A DNA stretch of 33,428 bases from Metalysinibacillus jejuensis. GTDB lineage: Bacteria > Bacillota > Bacilli > Bacillales_A > Planococcaceae. Numbering within the stretch: the stretch's first letter is position 1; each line of letters starts with the position of its first letter. The translations under genes and the position numbers were made by a program. The notes under the pieces were generated by a model, which had not been told where the DNA came from, ran no database searches, and was given only the letters and a program-made list of their open reading frames with translations. Below are positions 25,724-33,391 of the stretch, in pieces. The stretch spans positions 1 to 33,428 of the forward strand of contig NZ_QAFW01000024.1 of NCBI RefSeq assembly GCF_003057615.1, given 5' to 3'.

Positions 25724-26571
25724 GTAGTATATTAGACACCTTACCTAAAATACCTTTAGCTGAATGGGTAGACGATGCTATGAAGTGGCTGACAACTACT
25801 TTCCGTACAGGCTTTGATTTCATTAAAATTAACGGAAAGTGGTTAATGGAATCGACGTCTGACTTACTGATGGCTATTCCACCTGTCGTCTTTATCTTAC
25901 TAATGGTGTTGCTCGCTTTCTTTGCATCACGCAAAAAGCTTGGTTTACCAACCTTTACATTAGTCGGTCTGTTACTCGTTTATAACCAAGGCTTATGGCC
26001 TCAATTAATGGATACGTTTAATTTAATATTATATGCGAGTATTTTATCCATCATTATCGGGATTCCTACTGGTATTTTAATGGCTAAAAGTGAAACGGCA
26101 GAAAAAATTATTAAGCCAACACTTGATTTCATGCAGACGATGCCAGCGTTCGTTTATTTAATACCAGCTGTTGCATTTTTCGGTATCGGTTTAGTACCGG
26201 GTGTATTTGCATCGATTATATTTGCGTTGCCACCAACGGTACGTATGACAAACTTAGGTATTCGACAAGTGCCACATGAATTAGTAGAAGCTGCTGATTC
26301 GTATGGTAGTACAGGAACGCAAAAGCTCTTTAAAGTGGAGTTGCCATTAGCAAAATCGACGATTATGGCCGGTATTAACCAAACGGTAATGTTAGCACTA
26401 TCGATGGTTGTTACAGCTTCGATGATTGGTGCTGACGGATTAGGTCGAAACGTATTATCAGCACTTCAACGTGCACAAGCAGGTACAGGCTTCGTTGCGG
26501 GTATTTCACTCGTAATTTTAGCAATTATTTTAGACCGCTTAACACAAAGTTTAGATCGTAAAAAGCAATAA
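25720..26571 (+). CDS. opuAB: Glycine betaine ABC transporter permease
   Basis: The membrane subunit of the betaine importer, 283 residues. Hydrophobic helices begin after a short amphipathic N-terminal region ([19 protein letters not shown]) typical of OpuAB. The EAA loop [20 protein letters not shown] that contacts OpuAA lies around residues 188-208, and [19 protein letters not shown] is a family signature. It starts with a four-base overlap with opuAA and is followed after 16 bases by the first binding protein. Confidence 0.95.
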   Translation: MSSILDTLPKIPLAEWVDDAMKWLTTTFRTGFDFIKINGKWLMESTSDLLMAIPPVVFILLMVLLAFFASRKKLGLPTFTLVGLLLVYNQGLWPQLMDTFNLILYASILSIIIGIPTGILMAKSETAEKIIKPTLDFMQTMPAFVYLIPAVAFFGIGLVPGVFASIIFALPPTVRMTNLGIRQVPHELVEAADSYGSTGTQKLFKVELPLAKSTIMAGINQTVMLALSMVVTASMIGADGLGRNVLSALQRAQAGTGFVAGISLVILAIILDRLTQSLDRKKQ

Positions 26572-26587
26572 TTGAGGGGGAACTTTT

Positions 26588-27478
26588 TTGAATAACAAAT
26601 TTAAAATAACAGGTTTAGCTATAGCTGCTAGCTTGGCATTAGCAGCATGTGGCGATAAAGAAGAAACATCGAAAGAGCAAGATGTACAAGGTAATAAGGA
26701 AGAGAAGAAAGATATTAATTTAGCTTACGTAGAATGGGATACCGAAATTGCATCGACAAATGTTGTAGGAACTATTTTAGAAGATTTAGGTTATAACGTA
26801 ACATTGACACCACTTGATAATGCGATTATGTGGGAAGCTGTAGCAAATGGTGAAGCAGATGCAATGGTAGCGGCATGGTTACCACATACGCATGCAGCGC
26901 AATATGATAAATATAAAGAAGATATTGTAGAGTTAGGACCGAATCTTGAAGGTGCAAAAATTGGTTTCGTAGTACCAGCGTATATGCAAGTTGATTCGAT
27001 TGAAGACTTAAAAGATCAAGCGGGCAAAACGATTACAGGTATTGAACCAGGCGCTGGTGTCGTTGCGGCATCTGAAGAAGCGTTAGAAGCTTACGATAAC
27101 TTGAAAGATTGGTCAGTACAAACGTCATCATCAGGCGCAATGACAGTAGCGCTAGAGCAAGCGATTGCTGGTGAAGATGAGATTATCATTACAGGCTGGT
27201 CGCCACACTGGAAGTTTACGAAATATGACTTAAAGTATTTAGATGACCCTAAAGGTGTATTTGGTGGCGAAGAAACGATTAATACGTTTACACGCAAAGA
27301 TTTGGATAAAGATATGCCAGATGCCTATGCAGTACTCGATGCATTTGAATGGACTTCAGATGATGTAGAGTCTGTAATGCTAGAGGTAACAGATGGTAAG
27401 GACCCAAAACAAGCAGCACGCGACTGGATTGAAGCAAATAAAGATAAGGTAGACGCGTGGACTAAGCAAGTGAAGTAA
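26588..27478 (+). CDS. opuAC: Glycine betaine-binding lipoprotein, copy 1
   Basis: The extracellular binding protein of the OpuA importer, 296 residues. The signal MNNKFKITGLAIAASLALAAC ends in a lipobox at about Cys21. An acidic, lysine-rich linker follows, then the OpuAC fold with VEWDTEIASTNVVG, NAIMWEAVANGEADAMVAAWLP and ITGWSPHWKFTKYDLKYLDD, which supply tryptophans of the kind that cage the trimethylammonium group. The start is TTG at 26588 behind GAGGGGG. A closely similar copy follows at 27553, separated by a hairpin terminator. Confidence 0.94.
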   Translation: MNNKFKITGLAIAASLALAACGDKEETSKEQDVQGNKEEKKDINLAYVEWDTEIASTNVVGTILEDLGYNVTLTPLDNAIMWEAVANGEADAMVAAWLPHTHAAQYDKYKEDIVELGPNLEGAKIGFVVPAYMQVDSIEDLKDQAGKTITGIEPGAGVVAASEEALEAYDNLKDWSVQTSSSGAMTVALEQAIAGEDEIIITGWSPHWKFTKYDLKYLDDPKGVFGGEETINTFTRKDLDKDMPDAYAVLDAFEWTSDDVESVMLEVTDGKDPKQAARDWIEANKDKVDAWTKQVK

Positions 27479-27502
27479 GACCGTCTTACAAAAACACAAA
27501 AG

Positions 27503-27537
27503 GCGGGAGAAAACATTGTTTTCTTCTGCTTTTTTTA
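27503..27537 (+). terminator. Hairpin terminator between the two opuAC copies
   Basis: GCGGGAGAAAAC (27503-27514) pairs with GTTTTCTTCTGC (27518-27529) through 12 pairs including two wobbles, followed by eight T. The ribosome binding site of the second copy begins only a few bases later, leaving no room for a promoter in between. It is therefore likely a leaky terminator or a processing/stabilising hairpin inside the operon. Confidence 0.8.
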
Positions 27538-27552
27538 TAGGAGGAAAATGAA

Positions 27553-28413
27553 TTGAAAAAATTAACAGTAGTAGGAGCCGCTTTAGCTACTAGTTTAGTG
27601 CTTGCAGCTTGCGGAGATAAAGAAGACAATCAAGCCACAGGGGACAATGAAAAAGATATTAACTTAGTGTATGTTGAGTGGGATACAGAAGTAGCTTCAA
27701 CAAATGTTGTCGGTACGGTATTAGAAGATATGGGTTATAATGTAACATTAACGCCTCTTGATAATGGTGTTATGTGGGAATCAATTGCTAAAGGCGAAGC
27801 AGATGCAATGGTAGCGGCATGGTTACCTAAAATGCATGCGCCAAAAATGGAACAATATCAAGATGATGTCATGGAGCTAGGCCCTAACCTAGAAGGTGCG
27901 CGTGTAGGACTTGTTGTACCTCAGTATATGGATGTCGATTCAATTGCAGATTTAAAAGATGAAGCGAATAAAACGATTACGGGTATTGAGCCAGGTGCTA
28001 ATACAATGGAGATTACAGAAAACTTAGCAGAAGACTATCCTAATTTAGCGGATTGGAATGTAGCAGCTTCATCATCAGGTGCGATGACTGTAGCTTTAGG
28101 TCAAGCGTACGAAAACAATGAAGACATTGTTGTTGTCGGTTGGTCACCACACTGGAAGTTTGCGAAATATGACTTAAAATATTTAGATGATCCTAAAAAA
28201 GCTTATGGAGAGACCGAGTCGATTCATACGGTTACCCGTTTAGGTTTAGATAAAGATAAACCGGAAGCTTTTGCATTACTCGATAACTTTTACTGGACAT
28301 CTGAAGATAGTGAGGCTGTAATGCGTGCTATTTCAGAAGGTACTGACCCGAAAGATGCAGCGCGCGAATGGATAGATGCTAATAAAGATACGGTTGAGGG
28401 TTGGAAAAAATAA
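27553..28413 (+). CDS. opuAC: Glycine betaine-binding lipoprotein, copy 2
   Basis: A second OpuAC-type lipoprotein, 286 residues, about two thirds identical by eye to the preceding one and clearly a tandem duplicate. The lipobox LVLAAC is near residue 20. The betaine-site segments are kept (VEWDTEVASTNVVG, GVMWESIAKGEADAMVAAWLP, VGWSPHWKFAKYDLKYLDD), while the surface segment after LEGA and the hinge region around IEPGANTMEITEN differ from copy 1. It may have a different solute preference or affinity. The start is TTG behind AGGAGG; an ATG four bases earlier runs into a stop after two codons. It depends on read-through of the hairpin upstream or on a promoter inside copy 1. Confidence 0.93.
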   Translation: MKKLTVVGAALATSLVLAACGDKEDNQATGDNEKDINLVYVEWDTEVASTNVVGTVLEDMGYNVTLTPLDNGVMWESIAKGEADAMVAAWLPKMHAPKMEQYQDDVMELGPNLEGARVGLVVPQYMDVDSIADLKDEANKTITGIEPGANTMEITENLAEDYPNLADWNVAASSSGAMTVALGQAYENNEDIVVVGWSPHWKFAKYDLKYLDDPKKAYGETESIHTVTRLGLDKDKPEAFALLDNFYWTSEDSEAVMRAISEGTDPKDAAREWIDANKDTVEGWKK

Positions 28414-28424
28414 TTTCTGAGTTA

Positions 28425-28453
28425 TTAACTTGGTATTCGTAACATGCTATACT
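28425..28453 (+). promoter_or_regulatory. Candidate promoter of cstR-like gene
   Basis: TTAACT (28425-28430), a 17-bp spacer, then TATACT (28448-28453). Transcription would start near 28460, giving a leader of about 21 nt. An 8-bp palindrome TACTAGTA lies at 28453-28460, and a GGGGG tract, also part of the ribosome binding site, lies near 28468-28472; either could belong to an autoregulatory operator. No terminator was seen after opuAC copy 2, so some read-through is possible. Confidence 0.5.
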
Positions 28454-28480
28454 ACTAGTAAAGAGTAGGGGGCGAGTCGT

Positions 28481-28747
28481 ATGGCACACGAATATGATAC
28501 ACAAGTTAAAAATCGCGTAAAGCGTATGGAAGGCCAGTTGCGGGGTATTTTAAAAATGATGGAGGAAGGCAAAGATTGCAAATCTGTTATTACTCAGTTA
28601 TCTGCGGTTCGTTCAGCAGTTGATCGAACTGTAGGAGTCATTGTGAGTGAAAACTTACTAGAATGTGTACGCAACGCAGAAGGCGACGATGATAAAGTGA
28701 ATGAAATGATTCAAGAGGCGATGAACTTAGTCGTAAAGAGCCGTTAA
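28481..28747 (+). CDS. cstR: CstR-type persulfide-sensing repressor (CsoR/FrmR family)
   Basis: An all-helical CsoR-family repressor of 88 residues. It has Cys33 and Cys62, 29 residues apart like the reactive pair of Staphylococcus CstR. The position four before the second cysteine, where copper-sensing CsoR has a ligand histidine, is Asn58 (SENLLEC). The runs KMMEEGKDCKSVITQLSA and VSENLLECV follow CstR almost word for word. CstR reacts with persulfides and derepresses sulfide-detoxifying genes. No such genes (rhodanese, persulfide dioxygenase, SQR, TauE) adjoin it here, so it is an orphan. The ATG follows a GGGGG site. Confidence 0.85.
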   Translation: MAHEYDTQVKNRVKRMEGQLRGILKMMEEGKDCKSVITQLSAVRSAVDRTVGVIVSENLLECVRNAEGDDDKVNEMIQEAMNLVVKSR

Positions 28748-28772
28748 ATCATCATGCACTATTTACAGTAAG

Positions 28773-28818
28773 AGAGCTATGCTAAAAGCCCAAATGGCTT
28801 TTGCATAGCTCTTTTTTT
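28773..28818 (+). terminator. Terminator after cstR
   Basis: A long hairpin: AGAGCTATGC (28773-28782) with GCATAGCTCT (28803-28812), extended inside by AAAAGCC (28784-28790)/GGCTTTT (28796-28802), and seven T at the end. It lies against the stop codon of the convergent chemoreceptor gene. Confidence 0.92.
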
Positions 28819-30550
28819 ACGTAAATCGCTCTACAAGTTCGTGCATGCGCTCTGCTTCTGTATGCAGTTGTAGAGAGGAATTCATAATGGAAGTAACCGC
28901 AATTTTTTGTTCATCGATAGAAGCATTGATTTCTTCTGTGGCTGCAGCAGATTCTGTCGCGACAGTTGAAATTTCATTAATTGCTTTGACGACAATAAGG
29001 CGATTTGTACTCATTTGTTGCATGCTAGTATCGAGAGCGTTTAAATGTAAGCTTATGCTCTCAATTGCTAGTGATAAATGGGTAAAAGCATTTTGTACTT
29101 CATCGATGGCTAGTACTTGTGACGAAGACAGCGATAAAGTATGTGTCATTTTAGCGTTAGCATTTATAGTATCTGCTTCAATTCTACTTAATACATTACG
29201 TACATGATTGGTTGCATCATTCGTTTGTTCAGCTAATTTTCGTACTTCCTCTGCGACTACGGCAAAACCTTTACCGTGTTCACCCGCACGTGCTGCTTCA
29301 ATACTAGCGTTTAGAGCAAGTAGGTTGGTTTGTTCTGAAATCGAAGTGATGGTTTGGACAATCGTTTGGATTTCCTGCATTTGCTTAGTTAACCCTGAAA
29401 AATTAGTACGCAATTCATTAATGACTTGGCTAAATGATGCCGAACCTTGCTGTAACTCTTCTACTTTTTGTTCGCCATTAATTTTAGAAGCTGTAATGGC
29501 GCCCATTGTGTCCGTAATTTCATTATAGGCAGTAGTCGTTGTAGCAATTAATGATGATAGTGCTTCTACTTTAGTGATAGCTTCTTCTGCTTCTTCTGCT
29601 TGTGTAACAGCACCTTGTGAAATTGCAGAAATTGCTAAGTGAATTTCATCTGCAGAAGCTGTCGTTTGTTGAGTAATGGCACTCAAAGTTTCTGAAGATT
29701 CGCGCATTTTAAAGGAAGAATCACGTGTATGACCTACCATTTCATTAAGACTTGCTTTCATATTGTTAACATTTTCGGCTAATGTGCCTAGTTCGTCTTT
29801 AGCTAACAAAGGAATATCTTCACCTGTAAGTTTACCTTTAGCAATATCTGATGTCATAACCATAATTCGGCGAATATAACTTGTCATGCGTCCAGAGAAG
29901 AACCAAAATAATGAAATACCAATTGCCACAGCGATAAGTGTGACGATGAGTGCATAGCGTAGTACGGTATTAGCACCGGCATTAAAGTCCATTTCGTATG
30001 TACCGGCTGCAATAATCCAGCCCCAAGTAGGATCTTCCATGGCATAAGTAACTTTTGGTGCTTTTGTTGTTTCATCATTAGGAAGAGGCCAGTCATATTG
30101 TACAAAACCACCACCTGATTTAGCTTTGGCAATAATTTCTTGCATGAAATAACGACCATCATCTGTCGTTAAGTTAAGCGTATCTTGACCTTCAATTACA
30201 GGGTGTGCTACAGCTAGCCCGTTATCTTCAACGGCGTAGAAATAAAAATGTTCGCCATATGTGACGGGGTTTTGAATTGCCCGCTTGCCTTCGGCGTTTT
30301 TTGGACCAATCATTTGGGTTCGGACGTATTCTTGCGCTTCTTCTAGTGTCAGATCACTATTTACGACTTGCTGATTAGTGGAATCAATAAGTTGAACGAT
30401 GCTCGCTACGCCGTTTTGCAAACCTAAGCGTCCTACATTATCAAGTTCTTGTTTGGCAACGACGTAGTTGACGAAGCCAATGAGTAATGTAGGAATCACG
30501 ATTACAATAAAAGCTAAGCTGACTAATTTATTGCGTACTGAATGCCTCAT
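28817..30550 (-). CDS. Methyl-accepting chemotaxis protein with single Cache sensor
   Basis: A transmembrane chemoreceptor of 577 residues. Transmembrane helix 1 is at about 10-32 and helix 2 at about 197-218. The extracellular part between them is a Cache-type small-molecule sensor ([17 protein letters not shown], then [18 protein letters not shown]). HAMP spans about 219-272 and the signalling domain 285-577, with the tip [21 protein letters not shown] at 406-426. There is no CheR-tethering pentapeptide. The ligand cannot be read from the sequence; Cache domains of this type often bind carboxylates. The ATG at 30550 has AAGGAG upstream. Its leader contains a tandem 20-bp repeat. Confidence 0.94.
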   Translation of the reverse strand: MRHSVRNKLVSLAFIVIVIPTLLIGFVNYVVAKQELDNVGRLGLQNGVASIVQLIDSTNQQVVNSDLTLEEAQEYVRTQMIGPKNAEGKRAIQNPVTYGEHFYFYAVEDNGLAVAHPVIEGQDTLNLTTDDGRYFMQEIIAKAKSGGGFVQYDWPLPNDETTKAPKVTYAMEDPTWGWIIAAGTYEMDFNAGANTVLRYALIVTLIAVAIGISLFWFFSGRMTSYIRRIMVMTSDIAKGKLTGEDIPLLAKDELGTLAENVNNMKASLNEMVGHTRDSSFKMRESSETLSAITQQTTASADEIHLAISAISQGAVTQAEEAEEAITKVEALSSLIATTTTAYNEITDTMGAITASKINGEQKVEELQQGSASFSQVINELRTNFSGLTKQMQEIQTIVQTITSISEQTNLLALNASIEAARAGEHGKGFAVVAEEVRKLAEQTNDATNHVRNVLSRIEADTINANAKMTHTLSLSSSQVLAIDEVQNAFTHLSLAIESISLHLNALDTSMQQMSTNRLIVVKAINEISTVATESAAATEEINASIDEQKIAVTSIMNSSLQLHTEAERMHELVERFT

Positions 30551-30580
30551 AAAACCACTCCTTTTTAAGTTTTAAAGAGA

Positions 30581-30620
30581 AAAATAACGTTTAATATACA
30601 AAAATAACGTTTAAAATACA
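30581..30620. repeat. Tandem 20-bp repeat in the chemoreceptor leader
   Basis: Two adjoining 20-bp copies, 30581-30600 and 30601-30620, identical except at one position; each starts AAAATAACGTTTAA and contains the palindrome AACGTT. They lie between a possible minus-strand promoter (-10 TATACT at 30639-30634, poor -35) and the chemoreceptor ATG at 30550. A repeat of this length, two helical turns, looks like a double operator placed to repress transcription. Confidence 0.75.
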
Positions 30621-30675
30621 TTTCCTTTCTCTTAGTATAATATAAAAGTGATAATTTGAAAGCGTTTTTATATAA

Positions 30676-30711
30676 ATAAAAATGACTATGCCAATAAAAT
30701 AGCATAGTCAT
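30676..30711 (-). terminator. Terminator of the EamA transporter gene
   Basis: On the minus strand ATGACTATGC (30711-30702) pairs perfectly with GCATAGTCAT (30691-30682), loop of 10, followed by TTTTTATTTAT. It begins seven bases after the transporter stop codon. Confidence 0.85.
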
Positions 30712-30717
30712 AATAAC

Positions 30718-31623
30718 CTATTGTGGTTGCGCACGCTGTTGTTTGCGTAGTGATAATAATGTTGGCAACATCATACCGATAAGTACAATAACAATACCGA
30801 AAATTTGTAGTACAGTAATGGCTTCATTTAGCACTAAAACGGAAACGGTAATGGCAACAGGTAATTCCATCGCGCTTAAAATCGAGGCTAAGGCGCCACC
30901 AACTTTCGGTACAGCAATTGAGAATAAATAAATCGGTAATAAAATACCGAGCACACCAAGTGCTACACCGTATACCCAAAGGCCATCGCCAAATAATCGG
31001 CCATTCCAAGCGATTTCGGGTGTTAAGAAAATACTAATGAGCGTTAGGGCAACGAGTGACATAACCATTACGCGTGCTGTTGTCGTAATACCTTCAGCGG
31101 GGCGCGAGTTAAATTGTACGAAGCATGCGAAGCTACAAGCTGCTGCTAAGCCAAATGCCCAACCTTGCCATGCGATGCCACTTAAATCAACATCTAATAC
31201 ACCTGCGGCAAGTATTGTACCTGAAAATAAAAATAGTAGTGATACAAGCTCCGTGCGTGTGGGCATGCGTTTTTTTAGCGCACAGTCCAAAAATAAACCG
31301 ATCCAAGTGAATTGAAATAGCATAACTACAGCAAGTGAAGCGGGTAAATAATTTAGTGATTGCCCGTAAACAATGCCTGTTGTACCTGTAAATAAGCCAG
31401 CACCAATCACTGTAATCCAGCCTGACTTATTTAACCTCGGTAGCTGTCGTTGCGTTAAAATAAACAATAAAAAAGCAAGTCCACAACCAATCATATATTG
31501 GCTTGTGACTGCTTCCTCTGAAGTAAAGCCATGGTTCATGGCCACTTTAATAATCGTTGACAATACGCCGTAGCAGCTAGAGGCGATGATCACCATTAAG
31601 GGATACATAAGCGTTTTTTTCAT
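30718..31623 (-). CDS. EamA/DMT-family membrane transporter
   Basis: A drug/metabolite transporter superfamily protein of 301 residues with about ten membrane helices in two EamA repeats (about 5-140 and 150-290). Family features include YGVLSTIIKVAMNHGFTSEE near the N-terminus and VLLNEAITVLQIFGIVIVLIG-like wording (VLNEAITVLQIFGIVIVLIG) near the C-terminus, followed by a basic tail. The substrate is unknown; relatives export amino acids or metabolites. I start at the ATG at 31623 (MKKTLMYPLM), which has AGAGG upstream. An earlier in-frame start would add 21 hydrophilic residues through the promoter leader. Confidence 0.9.
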   Translation of the reverse strand: MKKTLMYPLMVIIASSCYGVLSTIIKVAMNHGFTSEEAVTSQYMIGCGLAFLLFILTQRQLPRLNKSGWITVIGAGLFTGTTGIVYGQSLNYLPASLAVVMLFQFTWIGLFLDCALKKRMPTRTELVSLLFLFSGTILAAGVLDVDLSGIAWQGWAFGLAAACSFACFVQFNSRPAEGITTTARVMVMSLVALTLISIFLTPEIAWNGRLFGDGLWVYGVALGVLGILLPIYLFSIAVPKVGGALASILSAMELPVAITVSVLVLNEAITVLQIFGIVIVLIGMMLPTLLSLRKQQRAQPQ

Positions 31624-31694
31624 AAACAAAACCTCTACTTTCACGTTGTAAATCTTTGTATGAGTACTTGTCTGACCTCTACACATTGCTCTTT

Positions 31695-31723
31695 AGTATA
31701 ACAGAAAAAAGTAGGAATGCCAT
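31695..31723 (-). promoter_or_regulatory. Candidate promoter of the EamA gene
   Basis: On the minus strand ATGGCA (31723-31718), a 17-bp spacer, and TATACT (31700-31695). The -35 is weak (four of six). The leader to the ATG would be about 65 nt. Confidence 0.4.
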
Positions 31724-31791
31724 AATAAAAGGATGTAATTGGCTAGCAACGGACGAAAAGCTGTTCATAATAGTTTCAAAATAATAAAATT

Positions 31792-31819
31792 TTGTCTCGC
31801 TCTATTTTCGTGGTACGCT
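31792..31819 (+). promoter_or_regulatory. Candidate promoter of the PfkB kinase gene
   Basis: TTGTCT (31792-31797), a 16-bp spacer, and an extended -10 TGG-TACGCT (31811-31819). The -10 is weak, partly compensated by the TG extension. The kinase start codon lies 33 bases downstream. Confidence 0.35.
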
Positions 31820-31851
31820 ATAAGGAATTACTAATCGGAGGTACGAACAAC

Positions 31852-32796
31852 ATGAACGAAGAAAGTTATATTTTAGTGTATGGTGATGCTTTTGTGGATT
31901 ATATTGCGACGGATGCGAGCAATAGCACATTTAAGAAATATATGGGCGGTGCAACAATTAATGTTGCAGCTGGCATTAGTCGCATTGGTGCACCCTCATC
32001 TCTTATTACGATTACAGGTGACGATGCAACCTCACAATTTGTGCGCGATGAGTTGAAAAAAGAGGGCGTTAATACAGACTTTGCGATTTATGATGCTAAG
32101 AAGCGTATTAGTGGCGTGTATGTACACTTAACTGAAACAGGAGAGCGTGAGTTTAAAAATTATATTGATGAAACACCAGCACTACAAGTAACACCTACAC
32201 AATTACAAGAAGCGGCATTTAAAAAAGCTTCTATTGTCAATGTATGTTCAGGTACGATGTTTGAGCCAACAGCCTTAACTACGACACAAGCTATGATTGA
32301 TATGGCGAAGGATAAGGGCGTTATTATTGCGATTGATGCAAATATTCGACCACTACGTTGGTCAAGTGAAGACGTATGTCGTGATACGATTATGCAGTTT
32401 TTTGAAGAAGCGGATATTGTTAAGGTGACAGATGAGGAGCTAGCCTTCTTAACACAAACTACAACAATTGAAGACGGCATTGCAGCACTTGATGCACTAC
32501 TTGTACCAATTGTATTAGTCACAGTGGGCGAAAATGGCACGTATGCTGTATTAAACGGAGAAACGATGCATGTACCAACGCAAAAAGTAAAGGCCGTAGA
32601 TACAACAGGCGCAGGTGATGCTTTTATGGCGGGTGTCCTACGTGATGTGCATTATAATGGTCTGCCAACTACACCAGACGAACTTATGCGTTGTGTAAGC
32701 TTTGGTAATAAATTAGGTGCAATGGCGGCAACAAAGGCAGGCGCATTAACAGCTTTACCATGCTATGATGAAGTAAAGCAATGGATTAAGGAGTGA
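31852..32796 (+). CDS. PfkB-family sugar kinase
   Basis: A ribokinase/PfkB-fold kinase of 314 residues, transferring phosphate from ATP to a sugar or related hydroxyl. The N-terminal signature YMGGATINVAAGISRIG (30-46) and the C-terminal DTTGAGDAFMAGVL (250-263), with catalytic Asp256 and the anion hole, are both intact. It resembles fructokinases in length, but the substrate cannot be decided. I start at the ATG at 31852 with GGAGG ten bases upstream; an earlier GTC/TTG-region start would run through the promoter. The phosphatase gene follows after four bases, with its ribosome binding site in this gene's last codons, so the pair is translationally coupled. Confidence 0.9.
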   Translation: MNEESYILVYGDAFVDYIATDASNSTFKKYMGGATINVAAGISRIGAPSSLITITGDDATSQFVRDELKKEGVNTDFAIYDAKKRISGVYVHLTETGEREFKNYIDETPALQVTPTQLQEAAFKKASIVNVCSGTMFEPTALTTTQAMIDMAKDKGVIIAIDANIRPLRWSSEDVCRDTIMQFFEEADIVKVTDEELAFLTQTTTIEDGIAALDALLVPIVLVTVGENGTYAVLNGETMHVPTQKVKAVDTTGAGDAFMAGVLRDVHYNGLPTTPDELMRCVSFGNKLGAMAATKAGALTALPCYDEVKQWIKE

Positions 32797-32800
32797 TGGT

Positions 32801-33220
32801 ATGTATAGTGAATTGAAAGAAGGACGCCTATATTTTGGCCCACACGCCGAGGCGGCAACAGCTGCAAAAGAGCAGGGTATTGATGTAGTCGTAGATGTAC
32901 GTGTTAACGGGGAGTCACAACCAGAGCAACTAGCCTATAATTATAGCCATATGCCAATTGCAGATGAAGATTTAACAGCATCAACCTTAAAGCAAACAGC
33001 AGAGGCAATTAAGACGGCTTATGATGAGGGTAAAGCTGTGTACTTTCATTGTGGTGGCGGTAATGGACGCGCTTGTGTTACCGCAACAGCTACGCTACTT
33101 GAATTAGGTGAGGCTGCTACTGTGGACGAAGCGATTGCTCAAGTCACAGCTAAGCGACCAACAGCTAATATTCGACCAGCTATGGAAGCGGCACTACGTA
33201 GGATATATGAGGGTAAATAA
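32801..33220 (+). CDS. Dual-specificity-type cysteine phosphatase
   Basis: A small 139-residue phosphatase of the DSP/PTP fold. The P-loop HCGGGNGR gives the catalytic C84-x5-R90 signature; Asp55 or Asp57 (PIADED) is placed to act as general acid. Residues 1-30 (LYFGPHAEAATAAKEQGIDVVVDVR) match the start of compact bacterial DSPs. Whether it acts on phosphotyrosine, a sugar phosphate or another metabolite is not visible. The tight link with the PfkB kinase suggests a metabolite substrate. ATG at 32801 follows AAGGAG. Confidence 0.85.
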   Translation: MYSELKEGRLYFGPHAEAATAAKEQGIDVVVDVRVNGESQPEQLAYNYSHMPIADEDLTASTLKQTAEAIKTAYDEGKAVYFHCGGGNGRACVTATATLLELGEAATVDEAIAQVTAKRPTANIRPAMEAALRRIYEGK

Positions 33221-33223
33221 ATG

Positions 33224-33258
33224 GGAGTAGTTAGCCAATGCGCTAGCTACTCCTTTTT
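33224..33258 (+). terminator. Terminator of the kinase-phosphatase operon
   Basis: GGAGTAGTTAGC (33224-33235) pairs with GCTAGCTACTCC (33242-33253) with one wobble, loop of six, followed by five T. Confidence 0.9.
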
Positions 33259-33319
33259 ATTATAATTTTTTCTCCATGTTTTGTTGGATGAGTAACGATT
33301 TAAAATTATCACCTCTCAC

Positions 33320-33375
33320 TTGATTGTACGGTATTTCTACGATATAATCAATACATAAGATATTATTCCGTACAA
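33320..33375 (+). promoter_or_regulatory. Promoter with overlapping inverted repeat before the TnpB-like gene
   Basis: TTGATT (33320-33325), a 17-bp spacer and a perfect TATAAT (33343-33348). The inverted repeat TTGTACGG (33324-33331) and CCGTACAA (33368-33375) overlaps the -35/spacer and the early transcribed region, an operator-like layout. Alternatively the arms could belong to an insertion-sequence end. Confidence 0.55.
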
Positions 33376-33391
33376 AGCGAGGTGAATTGAT

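Noticed and set aside
28845-29528. Two open plus-strand frames of 120 and 106 codons opposite the chemoreceptor gene
   Set aside because: They are complements of the conserved MCP signalling domain; their composition is Cys/Ser-rich as expected of antisense frames, and no ribosome binding site precedes them.
31761-31783. A second HssR-like repeat (GTTCATAAT followed by GTTTCAAAA) upstream of the PfkB gene
   Set aside because: The second half diverges in several positions and the spacing is one base instead of two, so it is not better than chance in AT-rich DNA.
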